Notes: generated from the sequence alone by a model not told the origin. Shown: positions 7,298 through 18,021, numbered from the stretch's first letter. The stretch: DNA of 64,000 nucleotides from Edaphobacter modestus (GCF_004217555.1 NZ_SHKW01000001.1:1922001-1986000); one strand, 5' to 3'. Program-made: numbers and translations.

Positions 7298-8137
7298 ATG
7301 ACCACCCAGACACCAATCCGACTGTTCCTCCTGCTCTGCCTCTCCGCGCCTCTCGCCGGTCAGTCCGCACCCTACGCACACTCCCGTCATTCGCAAATGT
7401 CGTCCCCACCGCCCCAGCAGACACAAGCTCCGTCCCCACAGACACCAGCCCCGTCCCCACCACCTTCGCAGACACCCGCCGCGTCCACGCAGCTTCCATC
7501 CACCGCCCCCACGGCATCGCTTGCACCGTCGCAGCCTGCCCCTGCCCCCACGGCGGCCCCACCACCACCGCCGCTTCCCCCCGCGAATCACGCCAGAATC
7601 ACCTATCTCGACCACCAGCTCACCGTCACCGCCGATAACTCCAGCCTCAATCAGATCCTCCATGAGGTCTCCCAGCTCGTCGGAATCACCATCACCGGTG
7701 GCGTCGCCGAAGAGCGGGTCTTCGGCAGCTACGGCCCCACCAGCCCCTCTCAGATCCTCGATCAGCTCCTCGACGGAACCGCAAGCAACATGCTCTTCAT
7801 CTCGAGCACCGAAGACCAACCGGCTCAGCTCATCCTCACGCCGCGCCGAGGCGGCCCGACTCCTCCCAGCCCCAGCTCCATGAGCTTCAACGAACGCGCC
7901 GACTCGGACGACCCACCGATGAATCCACCCGAACCCCCATCCGAGTCGGAGTCAGTCGCCACCCCGCAACAGCCCGCTCCGCCCACACCAGCGGCCACCC
8001 CGGCGGCCGCACCAGCGGCGACCCCAGCAACCTCACCCAGCGGAACTCCACAGGATCCCGCCAGCTCCGATCCCAATGCTGTCAAGACGCCCCAACAGAT
8101 CTACGACCAGCTCATGAAACTCCGGCAACAGCAGTAA
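7298..8137 (+). CDS. proline-rich exported protein with STN-like domain
   Basis: Protein of 279 residues in three parts. Residues 1-22 look like a signal peptide (RLFLLLCLSAPLAGQSA). Residues about 25-97 are almost entirely Pro, Ala, Ser, Thr and Gln, a disordered spacer. Residues about 99-182 are the only folded part: ITYLDHQLTVTADNSSL, LHEVSQLVGITITGG, YGPTSPSQILDQLLDGT and MLFISS, an order that resembles the short secretin/TonB N-terminal (STN) domain. The remainder is again Pro/Ala-rich. No secretin or TonB receptor gene is adjacent. I do not recognise a named family, and the STN comparison is inferred from strand/helix pattern only. A periplasmic scaffold or peptidoglycan-spanning role is possible. 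Confidence 0.65.
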   Translation: MTTQTPIRLFLLLCLSAPLAGQSAPYAHSRHSQMSSPPPQQTQAPSPQTPAPSPPPSQTPAASTQLPSTAPTASLAPSQPAPAPTAAPPPPPLPPANHARITYLDHQLTVTADNSSLNQILHEVSQLVGITITGGVAEERVFGSYGPTSPSQILDQLLDGTASNMLFISSTEDQPAQLILTPRRGGPTPPSPSSMSFNERADSDDPPMNPPEPPSESESVATPQQPAPPTPAATPAAAPAATPATSPSGTPQDPASSDPNAVKTPQQIYDQLMKLRQQQ

Positions 8138-8260
8138 TCCAGGTAGCAACTCCTACCCTCCGGCACCCATCATCGGCGTGAACCGCTTGCCTCCCCAAAA
8201 ACCTCTCCACACGGACGTCATCACCCCACACGCCCATCATCAAAATCTCCCCCACACGGG

Positions 8261-8310
8261 GTCATTCTGAGCCGAAGGCGAAGAATCCCAGTATCTCTTT
8301 GCAGGATCTC
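8261..8310. repeat. dispersed extragenic repeat, copy 3
   Basis: A 50-base copy of the family seen at 4952 and 6929, with TATCTCTTTGCAGGATCTC at its end. The gap 8138-8661 contains this copy, a terminator-like hairpin and an AT-rich motif region, and no convincing gene. Confidence 0.9.
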
Positions 8311-8519
8311 CCCCAAATGGATACGGCTGCCATCCCCTGAATCTCGCTTCCGTATCCAGACAAGCAACGAAAGCTCGAACCATACTTACCGTTCCAGCTT
8401 CAGCCAAACCTCCCAAAATCCTGTCAACCCCCAAACCCACCGAAACACAACAAAACAAACCACATCCAAATGCCGATTAGATTTCTTCCCCTTGCTAAAA
8501 TAGAACCAGCAAAAGAAAA

Positions 8520-8542
8520 CCCCGGAAACCCGGGGCTTTCTT
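8520..8542. terminator. terminator-like hairpin
   Basis: CCCCGG (8520-8525), loop AAAC, CCGGGG (8530-8535), then CTTTCTTT on the plus strand; on the minus strand the hairpin is followed by TTTTCTTTTGC. It could end transcripts from either side: the proline-rich gene on plus, or the small membrane ORF on minus. Confidence 0.6.
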
Positions 8543-8598
8543 TAAGTCCTTATTTTCCAATATTTTGCCCCATAAGCCATCTATTTTGAATATTTTAC
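8543..8598. repeat. AT-rich paired motif (AATATTTTGC / AATATTTTAC), copy 1
   Basis: Two adjacent 25-base AT-rich units, at 8544-8568 ending AATATTTTGC and at 8574-8598 ending AATATTTTAC. The second unit matches 21 of 25 bases of 57165-57189, upstream of pyrE. Both decamers recur there. Function unknown. Confidence 0.6.
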
Positions 8599-8661
8599 AA
8601 GGACAACTCAACGTAAAATAAACAAAACAAACAAGTTATAAAGATGGATGAAGGGGGGGTA

Positions 8662-8838
8662 CTAGCTCTCTGCGACCCGGTTCGGCGCAACCACGGTCCG
8701 CGCCTGTCTCTCCGCGGCTACCTGCCGGGCATGGATCCGGAAAAGACGAAACATGGTCATGCAGATCCCATGGGCTGCCAGCACACCCACGGCCAGCGAA
8801 GCCAGCACCGCAGAGATAAGAACGATCGACGAATTCAC
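8662..8838 (-). CDS. small single-span membrane protein, divergent from uvrA
   Basis: A 58-residue frame starting with GTG at 8838, supported by AGGAG five bases upstream. The product MNSSIVLISAVLASLAVGVLAAHG... has one transmembrane segment (about residues 4-31) followed by a basic, amphipathic tail RLFRIHARQVAAERQAR. Upstream extension to an ATG at 8904 is possible but lacks a ribosome site. The ribosome site, the single clean membrane helix and the positive-inside tail make it likely to be real. I know no function; it is transcribed away from uvrA. Confidence 0.55.
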   Translation of the reverse strand: MNSSIVLISAVLASLAVGVLAAHGICMTMFRLFRIHARQVAAERQARTVVAPNRVAES

Positions 8839-8867
8839 TGCCACTCCTGAATCATTTCCTCTGGTTA

Positions 8868-8895
8868 TTGTCCCAGACTCAGGCCCGATTACAAT
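8868..8895 (+). promoter_or_regulatory. candidate uvrA promoter
   Basis: TTGTCC (8868-8873) and TACAAT (8890-8895) are spaced by 16 bases, 140 bases before the chosen uvrA start. I see no palindrome that clearly resembles a LexA box nearby. Confidence 0.3.
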
Positions 8896-9035
8896 GCCCT
8901 GCACGCTGATCGATAGTATGTTTTCGGGTACATTGGCCCATTTTGGATCAGCTCCGGTCCCACTCCGCTCCCCTGCACGCCAGAGCCCGGATGCCGTATC
9001 CTAGATGCTTGGCCATAAAGCCTGACCTACCGTCT

Positions 9036-12139
<3,104 letters not shown>

Positions 12140-12143
<4 letters not shown>

Positions 12144-13105
12144 GTCACTCCACCATCCCGCCGCTGCCGGACGAAGTCCCGCGAGTCTTCTCTACGCCGC
12201 CGCTGAACCCGGTAGCGGATGATCCCTCTCTCCCACCCAGTAGAACCGCCATTGTCATCGAGGCTCCTCCACCGTCGGAAGCGCCCGGTCCCGGAGTTCC
12301 CGCCCGCGTTCCCCACCTTGGTCACGCGCTCCTCTTTGTCTCCTTCGCCGGACTCGTACTTATCCTCACCCAGACCGTTCTCCTGGGGATGACCCATGCA
12401 GCCGTGGACGCTCAGAAGATGGTCACAGCTGCCGCGCATCCCAAGCTGCTGGTGGCGGCGATGGCCATCACCTACGTCATCACGCTCCTCGGTTCCTTCT
12501 TCGTCTTTCCGCTTCTCTGGCAGCGCAGCTTCGGCAACGGCATCCAGTGGGACTTCAGCACCGCCCGTCGCAATCTCCACAAGCTCATTCCCATCGGCCT
12601 GATTACAGGCTTCGCGGTGCAGGCGATCTCTTCGCTCATTCCGGTTCCGAAGTCCATCCCGATGGACAACTTCTTCCGCACACCCTCCGACGTCTGGCTC
12701 GTCGCCGCCTTCGGAACCCTGCTCGCTCCCATGTTTGAGGAGATCTGTTTCCGCGGCTTTCTGCTTCCTGCATTTGCCATCGCCTACGATTGGCTCTCGC
12801 TGCCCAAAACTCCAGCCGCCCGCGAACGCTGGCATATCACCACCGCGCTTTCCCCTGCATCGCTTGTCTTTGCCGCTATCCTCTCGAGCATCTTCTTTGC
12901 TCTTCTTCACGCGGAGCAGCTCGCCCACGCCTGGGCCGCCCTCGGCGTTCTGTTTTTTGTCTCGCTCATCCTGACGCTGGTCCGCATCCGAACGCGCTCG
13001 GTGGCCTGCTCGACCGTGGTCCACGCAAGCTACAACTTCTCGGTCTTCCTCACACTTTTCATTGCTACCGGAGGCTTCCGCCACCTCGAACGGATGGCGC
13101 GGTAA
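12140..13105 (+). CDS. CPBP-family intramembrane metalloprotease
   Basis: Multi-pass protein of 321 residues. A 60-residue Pro-rich N-terminal region precedes about seven hydrophobic segments. The CPBP (Rce1/Abi) motifs are intact: FEEICFRG with E200, E201 and R205; FFALLH with H257; and STVVHASYN with H295 and N299. These residues form the catalytic site of Rce1-type intramembrane proteases; bacterial members have varied and mostly unknown substrates. It overlaps uvrA by four bases (ATGA), so the two are translationally coupled. A link to DNA repair is not known from the family; the coupling may simply reflect operon packing. A 13-bp hairpin follows at 13185. Confidence 0.88.
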
Positions 13106-13184
13106 CCCATCATTCCGAATGATGCCGAGTAATTGTAGTGGTGGGTTGCATTAGAAAAGGACGAATTCCCCCACCCCATTGAGC

Positions 13185-13218
13185 CACTTGTCCGAAATGC
13201 CTACTTTTCGGACAAGTG
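13185..13218. repeat. perfect 13-bp inverted repeat after the uvrA operon
   Basis: CACTTGTCCGAAA (13185-13197) and TTTCGGACAAGTG (13206-13218) with an 8-base loop. It sits 80 bases after the CPBP gene. There is no T-run, so it could be a transcript-end stem, an operator, or a remnant of a mobile element end. The remaining gap 13106-13366 holds nothing else I can name. Confidence 0.8.
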
Positions 13219-13366
13219 CTAATTCCTGGACTTCAGGGTGGGTTCCTGGATGCTTGCGCAACGATCGGTTCGCTCAAATCATCACAGAGACTCCTTCGCA
13301 GAGAAGGCCTTGTGGAATAGTGTCGATAGCCCTACTATCGCCGTAGCGAAGGCCTTCACTAACCCA

Positions 13367-14197
13367 ATGAAACTACAATTGCCTGGTTCTCGTTTGATCG
13401 GCAGAGCGCCTTTAGTGGCAACCGTTCTCTCCCTTTTGCTTCTTCATCATGGCTTTCAAAGTCGGGCATGGTCCCAGAATTACCAGAATTACAGGGTGGG
13501 TTATCCTTCTGGCCCACTGCCTATCCCCGTGTCCGCAGACGAGTTGAGGAGCGAATTCCAATTAGGCGAACCGGGGCAACGCGAAGATCTGCTCAAACGA
13601 CTTGGCGTACACCCCGGAATTGCCCACGAGGCATCCGTGGCGACCACCGAGACAACCATCAAAGTTGACAGCCTTGAGGGCAAGAATATGCACGTCCTGT
13701 TCTTGCCCTGCACAGGCCCTGGAGTTCCGACAGCCCATCTGTTACTTCTCCGGCCAGTTGCGAAGCAGGGCTGGCGCGTGGCTGAGAACGTGCCACTTGA
13801 TTGCTGGTACGGGGACGCAACCTATGAACTGCTTTCAATTCCCGGACACGTCCAGCAAGCCGTGTTGGCCCATCATGTCAACCTTGGCCACGGCTCCGGC
13901 TATGTACAGAACGATATGCTGCTGCTGTTCGCCGTGGATACCGGACATCTGTCCACAGTTCTCAGAACCGCTGAGTACAGCAAGCAAACAAGCCTCCCAG
14001 AGGACAAGACCGTCGAACAGCAAAGCACGCTTCAGCCATTCCCAGATGGCAGTTTAGAAGAGACACGCGCGACAACTTTTCTCGAGGGAGAGAATGGGGT
14101 GGAGAAGCGCCTGATCCGCATTGAACGCCGTCGTTGGAGCTGGGATAAAACATCTCAAAGTTTCGTCTCAGGAGAGTTCACATCTGTGACAGATTAG
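13367..14197 (+). CDS. exported protein of unknown function
   Basis: From the ATG at 13367 the product has 276 residues and begins with a basic, hydrophobic signal-like segment (MKLQLPGSRLIGRAPLVATVLSLLLLHHG). The mature part has SADELRSEFQLGEPGQREDLLKRLGV, then EGKNMHVLFLPCTGPGVPTAHLLLLRP and GWRVAENVPLDCWYGD, then an acidic C-terminus ending FVSGEFTSVTD. I recognise no family. Codon choice is less C-ending than its neighbours and it is isolated between two hairpin elements, which could mean recent acquisition, but this is a visual impression. The frame is open upstream to 13238, without a good ribosome site. Two Cys residues (about 117 and 147) could form a disulfide. Confidence 0.65.
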   Translation: MKLQLPGSRLIGRAPLVATVLSLLLLHHGFQSRAWSQNYQNYRVGYPSGPLPIPVSADELRSEFQLGEPGQREDLLKRLGVHPGIAHEASVATTETTIKVDSLEGKNMHVLFLPCTGPGVPTAHLLLLRPVAKQGWRVAENVPLDCWYGDATYELLSIPGHVQQAVLAHHVNLGHGSGYVQNDMLLLFAVDTGHLSTVLRTAEYSKQTSLPEDKTVEQQSTLQPFPDGSLEETRATTFLEGENGVEKRLIRIERRRWSWDKTSQSFVSGEFTSVTD

Positions 14198-14229
14198 ACG
14201 GCACAGGTGCTTTCATACTCGCCGGGTGC

Positions 14230-14312
14230 CCCACATCTCGATTTTGAGATGTGGGTTCATTCGAGCTTCAACTCGAACCCGCCTCGCTCAAGGGCACGGC
14301 TTCAGCCGTGCC
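14230..14312. repeat. composite extragenic element with three hairpins
   Basis: Three stems follow one another: CCCACATCTC / GAGATGTGGG (14230-14255, loop GATTTT), TTCGAG / CTCGAA (14260-14277), and GGCACGGC / GCCGTGCC (14293-14312, loop TTCA). The last has the GGCTTCAGCC core seen again near 16000. It fills most of the gap between two convergent exported-protein genes and may end both transcripts. Confidence 0.75.
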
Positions 14313-14375
14313 GCAATCACCCCGCCAGAAACGCGGCTTCGTCCGCTGAGGTGCTCTTTCCTCCCCTTCGTGAAC

Positions 14376-14954
14376 TCAATCCGCTTTCTTGTAAGACAAG
14401 CTATAAGCAACCGGACTAGAAAGCCTGCCACTTGTCAACGTAACCTTCAGTGTCACCGTCTTCCCATCCTTCGAGAGCGTGTACTCGTTTTCGCGCCTGC
14501 CGTCGTCCGATACAAAAACCTGCGAGATTCGGTCAGCCGCAAGCACCTGCGTCAGTGTGCTGTGCTTGCCGTTGTACACATAGTCGACTGGCTCTCCCTT
14601 ATCCCCGGAGACCATCTCCGGACGAGCCTCCGGACGAACAACGATCTTCCCCGGCTCAAACGAGAAGCTATAGAAACCCAAAATCTGTGTCGTCGCCGAG
14701 ACGCGGTTTCGCGCCGTAGATCGAGTGACAAAAGAAAACCCTTCGACCGCATGATCAATCGCCGCCCTCCGCGCCTCTTCCCCCTGCGCGCTCCCCGCAT
14801 AACGATACGTCCCGGTAAACCGCGCCTGCTGGTCGCTTGACGCCGCAGACTTCGCCGAATCATTCGCTGCAGCTTGTACCCCTCCGCCGATTGCGAACCC
14901 ACCCACAGCGCAAAGAAACAGAGGGACGATCATAAAATCTCGGCATAGGCGCAT
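14376..14954 (-). CDS. exported protein of unknown function
   Basis: Protein of 192 residues with an N-terminal signal peptide (MRLCRDFMIVPLFLCAVGGFAIGGGVQA). The mature part shows ARFTGTYRYAGSAQGEEARRAAIDHAVEGFSFVTRSTARNRV and then a beta-rich stretch, ILGFYSFSFEPGKIVVRPE, PVDYVYNGKHSTLTQVL, DRISQVFVSDDGRREN, TVTLKVTLTSGRL. This alternation suggests a small lipocalin-like or calycin-like beta barrel that could bind a hydrophobic ligand, but I do not recognise a named family. It lies 53 bases upstream of the DUF1080 gene on the same strand, transcribed after it. Confidence 0.7.
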   Translation of the reverse strand: MRLCRDFMIVPLFLCAVGGFAIGGGVQAAANDSAKSAASSDQQARFTGTYRYAGSAQGEEARRAAIDHAVEGFSFVTRSTARNRVSATTQILGFYSFSFEPGKIVVRPEARPEMVSGDKGEPVDYVYNGKHSTLTQVLAADRISQVFVSDDGRRENEYTLSKDGKTVTLKVTLTSGRLSSPVAYSLSYKKAD

Positions 14955-15007
14955 GATCTTCTCCGTTTGCTCAGGGTTGAACTGCTAGTGAGAGTAAGAC
15001 CGCCGAG

Positions 15008-15772
15008 TTACTTCAGCGGATACAGCTTCATATCCCGAAAGTAAAGTTCCGCCCCTTCGGACTGAAACAGAATCTTCCCGCTCGTCGGCGACGGATTCAT
15101 CCCCTCATTCACCAGCTTTCCATTCACATACTGCTTCACGTCGTTCCCCTGGATCACGAGCTCCACGACATTCCACTCCCCATGAGGCTTCTCCACCTCT
15201 CCCACTGGATCGCGAAAACCCACGACATTCTCCGACGGCCCCTTGCCGAAGCGATCGATCTTCATCGCCTTCCCCGCCGGCCCTTCCACCCGAACGCCGT
15301 CCTTGCCGGTCAGCGCCGCCCCATCGGTCATCCAGAAGTCTCCCGTGCCGCCCTCCATAATCTGGAACTCCAGCGACCGCGGCCACACCTTCTGCTCTCC
15401 CTGGATGTCATAGAGAATCCCGCTATCCCGCGCCTTCCCCTCGCGCGACCCATACGTCCCCTCTCCCCACTTGAACTCCGCCCGCAGATAGTAGTTCTGA
15501 TACTCCTTCTTCGTGATGATGTAGCCCATGTCTTTGCCCGAGACGTGAATCACTCCGTTCTCCACCTGGAAGACATGATCCGGATCGTCGTTCAGTCCCT
15601 TGCTCTTCAGAAACACATCGAAGTTGTTCAGGGTCTTCCCATCGAACAGAACCACCGCGGCCTTATGTGCCGGTATCGCAGGCGTCTGCGCCAGCGCCTC
15701 ATTCTTCATGCCCGAACACGCAACCAACGCAAATACCACAAGTGTCGAAACATCTCTTCCCTTCAAAGCCAT
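15008..15772 (-). CDS. DUF1080 (3-keto-disaccharide hydrolase) family lipoprotein
   Basis: Starting at MALKGRDVSTLVVFALVACSG, the product has a short signal sequence ending in lipobox LVAC, so it is probably a lipoprotein of about 254 residues. The mature part is one DUF1080 domain with a concanavalin-like fold: LFDGKTLNNFDVFL near the start, YYLRAEFKWG, ARDSGILYDI, WPRSLEFQIMEGGTGDFW, EWNVVELVIQGNDVKQYVNGKLVNEG and GKILFQSEGAELYFRDMKLYPL at the end. Related proteins cleave 3-keto-glycosides or act in polysaccharide breakdown. The frame extends ten codons further to an ATG at 15802; I prefer the inner start because it gives a normal signal peptide and has AGGGGG just upstream. Confidence 0.85.
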   Translation of the reverse strand: MALKGRDVSTLVVFALVACSGMKNEALAQTPAIPAHKAAVVLFDGKTLNNFDVFLKSKGLNDDPDHVFQVENGVIHVSGKDMGYIITKKEYQNYYLRAEFKWGEGTYGSREGKARDSGILYDIQGEQKVWPRSLEFQIMEGGTGDFWMTDGAALTGKDGVRVEGPAGKAMKIDRFGKGPSENVVGFRDPVGEVEKPHGEWNVVELVIQGNDVKQYVNGKLVNEGMNPSPTSGKILFQSEGAELYFRDMKLYPLK

Positions 15773-15999
15773 GGACCCCCTCAGATCGTCGATAAGACTC
15801 ATCGCCCAGCCGGATCAGACCGGAACACGATCATCATAGCCTTTTGTGACCAGCGAGATACGTTTCGTTTCCCTCTGTAAATGATCGGGCCTGATGTTCT
15901 GGGGCCTCGAAGGATGATAGGCTCATGACGTTTCATTTTGCCGTTGCCTCTGGGTACGCAAGCCTCCAGGCTCGGCCATCCCTCTAGACTCCTAAAAGC

Positions 16000-16015
16000 A
16001 GGGGCTTCAGCCTCT
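16000..16015. repeat. short GGGGCTTCAGCC hairpin element
   Basis: AGGGGC, loop TTCA, GCCTCT forms a 6-bp stem with one G-T pair, the same core as the third hairpin at 14293. It lies 24 bases before the first DGPF gene. Confidence 0.45.
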
Positions 16016-16038
16016 GGGATATGCATCGGAGACTCACC

Positions 16039-16494
16039 ATGCGATTCATGATCCTCCGCAGATCCGACGCCAACATGGAAGCCGGAGCCCTCACCGACAA
16101 GGCCCTCCTCGCAGCCGTCGGCCGCTACTACCAGGACATGCGCGACGCCGGCGTCCTCCTCGCCGGCGAATGGCTCCGCCCCACGGCTAAGTCCGCACGC
16201 ATCGTCGCCTCTCAGGGCAGGCAGACCGTCGTCGATGGCCCGTTCACCGAGCTCAAAGAACTCATCGCCGGCTTCATCCTCATCGAGGTCCCCTCCCTCG
16301 AAGAGGCCATCCGCTGGGCCCGCCGATGCCCCACACTCACCGGCAGCTTCGACGCCCAGGCCGAGGTTCGCCAGGTCGTCGAAGCCTCCGACTTCCCCGC
16401 CGACTACGCCCAGGAACTGACCCTCCACGCCTCAAAGACCATGGCCGCCGACGCCGAAGAACTCCTCCGGACACAAACCGCAGCCATTCAATAG
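16039..16494 (+). CDS. DGPF/YCII-domain protein (paralog 1)
   Basis: A 151-residue cytoplasmic protein starting MRFMILRRSDANMEAG. It has the hallmark VVDGPFTELKELIAGFILIEV (residues about 64-85) and the later WARRCPTLTG and AEVRQVVEASDFPAD segments, which identify the DGPF/YCII family, a dimeric ferredoxin-like fold of unknown function. I place the start at 16039, where GGAGA lies six bases upstream. The three YCII genes at 17152, 17552 and 18022 are paralogs. This copy lies before the ECF-type promoter at 16613 and is therefore probably transcribed separately from them. Confidence 0.88.
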   Translation: MRFMILRRSDANMEAGALTDKALLAAVGRYYQDMRDAGVLLAGEWLRPTAKSARIVASQGRQTVVDGPFTELKELIAGFILIEVPSLEEAIRWARRCPTLTGSFDAQAEVRQVVEASDFPADYAQELTLHASKTMAADAEELLRTQTAAIQ

Positions 16495-16612
16495 GTTTCC
16501 GCTACTAGGTCCGTCTCCACATGGAGCGGCGGCAGAGGAAATCCCTCCTCGTCACGGGGTTCGCACGCCTGAAGTCTCTCCGCGAAAAATAATTTAAAAA
16601 TTTCAACGTTTG

Positions 16613-16639
16613 TGTCGATTCTGTTCGTTCCCGTTCGAC
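16613..16639 (+). promoter_or_regulatory. candidate ECF42-type promoter of the VOC-YCII-DoxX cluster
   Basis: TGTCGA at 16613-16618 is followed after exactly 17 bases by CGAC at 16636-16639, 53 bases before the VOC gene. As I recall the published work on ECF42 sigma factors, targets carry TGTCGA at -35 and CGA/TC at -10 and encode DGPF proteins. The region just upstream is strikingly AT-rich (AAATAATTTAAAAATTT at about 16586-16602), like an UP element. A sigma factor of this type is encoded at 52676. Confidence 0.65.
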
Positions 16640-16692
16640 GTACATGTAGAGCGGCAGAAAAACCGCTCCCAAAAACACGAAGGAGCAGACAC

Positions 16693-17106
16693 ATGCAGAT
16701 CCAGCCGTATCTCTTCTATAAAGGCGATTGCGAAGAAGCCTTCAAATTCTACGAGCGCGTCCTCAATGGCAAGATTGACGCCCTGCTCCCCCACGCCGGA
16801 ACTCCCGCTGAACAGAACACCCCGCCCGAGTGGCGCGACAAGATCATGCACGCCCGTCTTACGGTCGGCGAGGCTGTCCTGATGGCCTCCGATGCTCCTC
16901 CTGAGCACTACAGCGCTCCCGGAGGATTCTCCGTCAGTCTTCAGATTGATGAAGTCTCCAAAGCTGAGCGCGTCTACAACGAGCTCTCCGCCGGGGGCAA
17001 GATTACGCTGGCCTTGCAGCAGACCTTCTGGGCAACACGATTCGGAATGTTTACGGATCGGTTTGGCATTCCCTGGATGATCAACTGCAACCAGCCCACG
17101 GCCTGA
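16693..17106 (+). CDS. VOC-superfamily protein, PhnB-like
   Basis: A 137-residue protein (MQIQPYLFYKGDCEEAFKFYERVLNGKID) with the glyoxalase/bleomycin-resistance fold. Typical PhnB-type features are YLFYKGDCEEAFKFYERVLNG, WRDKIMHARLTVGEAVLMASD, GGFSVSLQIDE, and FWATRFGMFTDRFGIPWMINC near the end. PhnB-like members are dimeric; most have no known reaction. AGGAG seven bases upstream fixes the start at 16693. It is the first gene after the candidate ECF promoter, followed by three YCII genes and a DoxX gene with gaps of 10 to 80 bases. VOC and YCII proteins commonly accompany ECF-type sigma factors, which supports membership in one regulon. Confidence 0.85.
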   Translation: MQIQPYLFYKGDCEEAFKFYERVLNGKIDALLPHAGTPAEQNTPPEWRDKIMHARLTVGEAVLMASDAPPEHYSAPGGFSVSLQIDEVSKAERVYNELSAGGKITLALQQTFWATRFGMFTDRFGIPWMINCNQPTA

Positions 17107-17151
17107 ACCAGCCCTGAAATACAGAGCGGAACAACGAAGGAGTTCTTTCGA

Positions 17152-17541
17152 ATGCGATTTCTCATGCTTTATCGTCCCTCCGATGCAGCCAGCGTAGAAG
17201 CCGGTGTTCCTCCCACGCCCGAGATGATGGCCCGGATGGGCACCCTCATCCAAAAGAAGATCGAAGAAGGCAAATTGCTCTCGACCGAAGGCTGCGCTGC
17301 CACCAGCAAGGGAGCGAAGGTGCAGTTGTCCAAGGGAAAGCTAAGCGTAACGGACGGCCCTTTCTCCGAAGCGAAAGAGCTGATCGCGGGCTTTGCTCTC
17401 TTCCGTGTCAACTCGAAGCAAGAGGCCATCGCGGAGGCGCGTGAGTTCCTCGATGTCGCCGGGGATGGGGAGGTGGAGATTCGCCTCGTCCACGATTCAG
17501 ACAACTGCATTGAATCCGTCAAACTGAGCCACCAGGCCTAA
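17152..17541 (+). CDS. DGPF/YCII-domain protein (paralog 2)
   Basis: A 129-residue protein, MRFLMLYRPSDAASVEAGVPPTPEMMARMGTL..., with the YCII core TDGPFSEAKELIAGFALFRVNSKQEAIAEAREFLD. It is the most divergent and shortest of the four paralogs: the WxKRCP motif of the others is replaced by AREFLDVAGDGEVEIRLVHD. AAGGAG lies nine bases before the ATG. Position between the VOC gene and paralog 3, ten bases upstream of the latter, indicates cotranscription. Function unknown; the DGPF motif lies in the dimer cleft of the family and may bind a small ligand. Confidence 0.88.
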   Translation: MRFLMLYRPSDAASVEAGVPPTPEMMARMGTLIQKKIEEGKLLSTEGCAATSKGAKVQLSKGKLSVTDGPFSEAKELIAGFALFRVNSKQEAIAEAREFLDVAGDGEVEIRLVHDSDNCIESVKLSHQA

Positions 17542-17551
17542 GGAGCAACCC

Positions 17552-17974
17552 ATGCGATTCATGATGTTGATGATTCCCAAAGGCTACGAGAGCGCCCAGC
17601 CAGGAGAGATGCCGAGCGCAGAAGCCGTAGCGGCGATGATGAAGTACAACGAATCCCTCAAAAAGGCCGGCGTGCTGCTCGCGCTCGACGGCCTTCATCC
17701 GCCTTCCATGGGGGCACGCGTAAGCTTTCCTGACGGAAGGCCACACGTCACCGACGGTCCTTTTGCAGAGGTCAAAGAGGTTCTGGGCGGCTACTGGATG
17801 ATCCAGGTTCGATCGCGCGAAGAGGCGATCGAGTGGGCCAAACGCTGCCCCGCCTCTGCAAACGAAGTCATTGAAATTCGCCAGGTCCAGGAGCTCGCCG
17901 ATTTTCCAGCCGACGTCCAAAAAGCCGCAGCGGGCTTCACAGAAATGCAGCCGCACAGCAAAAAAGCATCCTGA
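17552..17974 (+). CDS. DGPF/YCII-domain protein (paralog 3)
   Basis: A 140-residue paralog, MRFMMLMIPKGYESAQPGEMPSAEAVAAMMKYNES..., with AGVLLALDGLHPPSMGARVSF, the hallmark VTDGPFAEVKEVLGGYWMIQV and EAIEWAKRCPASANEVIEIRQVQELADFPADV. This is the best match of the four to the standard YCII-related protein of about 140 residues. AGGAG lies six bases upstream of the ATG. It starts ten bases after paralog 2 and is followed by paralog 4 after 47 bases. Confidence 0.9.
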   Translation: MRFMMLMIPKGYESAQPGEMPSAEAVAAMMKYNESLKKAGVLLALDGLHPPSMGARVSFPDGRPHVTDGPFAEVKEVLGGYWMIQVRSREEAIEWAKRCPASANEVIEIRQVQELADFPADVQKAAAGFTEMQPHSKKAS

Positions 17975-18021
17975 CCCACGACAAACCAGTACCACTTATT
18001 CGAGAAAGGAAACTAAATCCA

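Noticed and set aside
4952-8310. CRISPR array interpretation of the repeats
   Set aside because: Only three full copies, 1.3-2 kb apart, with genes between them; no regular spacers and no cas genes.
13321-13342. TGTCGA before the orphan exported gene as a second ECF42 promoter
   Set aside because: The element 15 bases downstream is CGTA, not CGAC or CGTC, and the gene is unrelated to the DGPF family.
14226-14840. 204-residue plus-strand frame over the hairpin element and the exported gene at 14376
   Set aside because: Arg/Pro-rich frame starting inside a hairpin repeat; the minus-strand product has a clean signal peptide.
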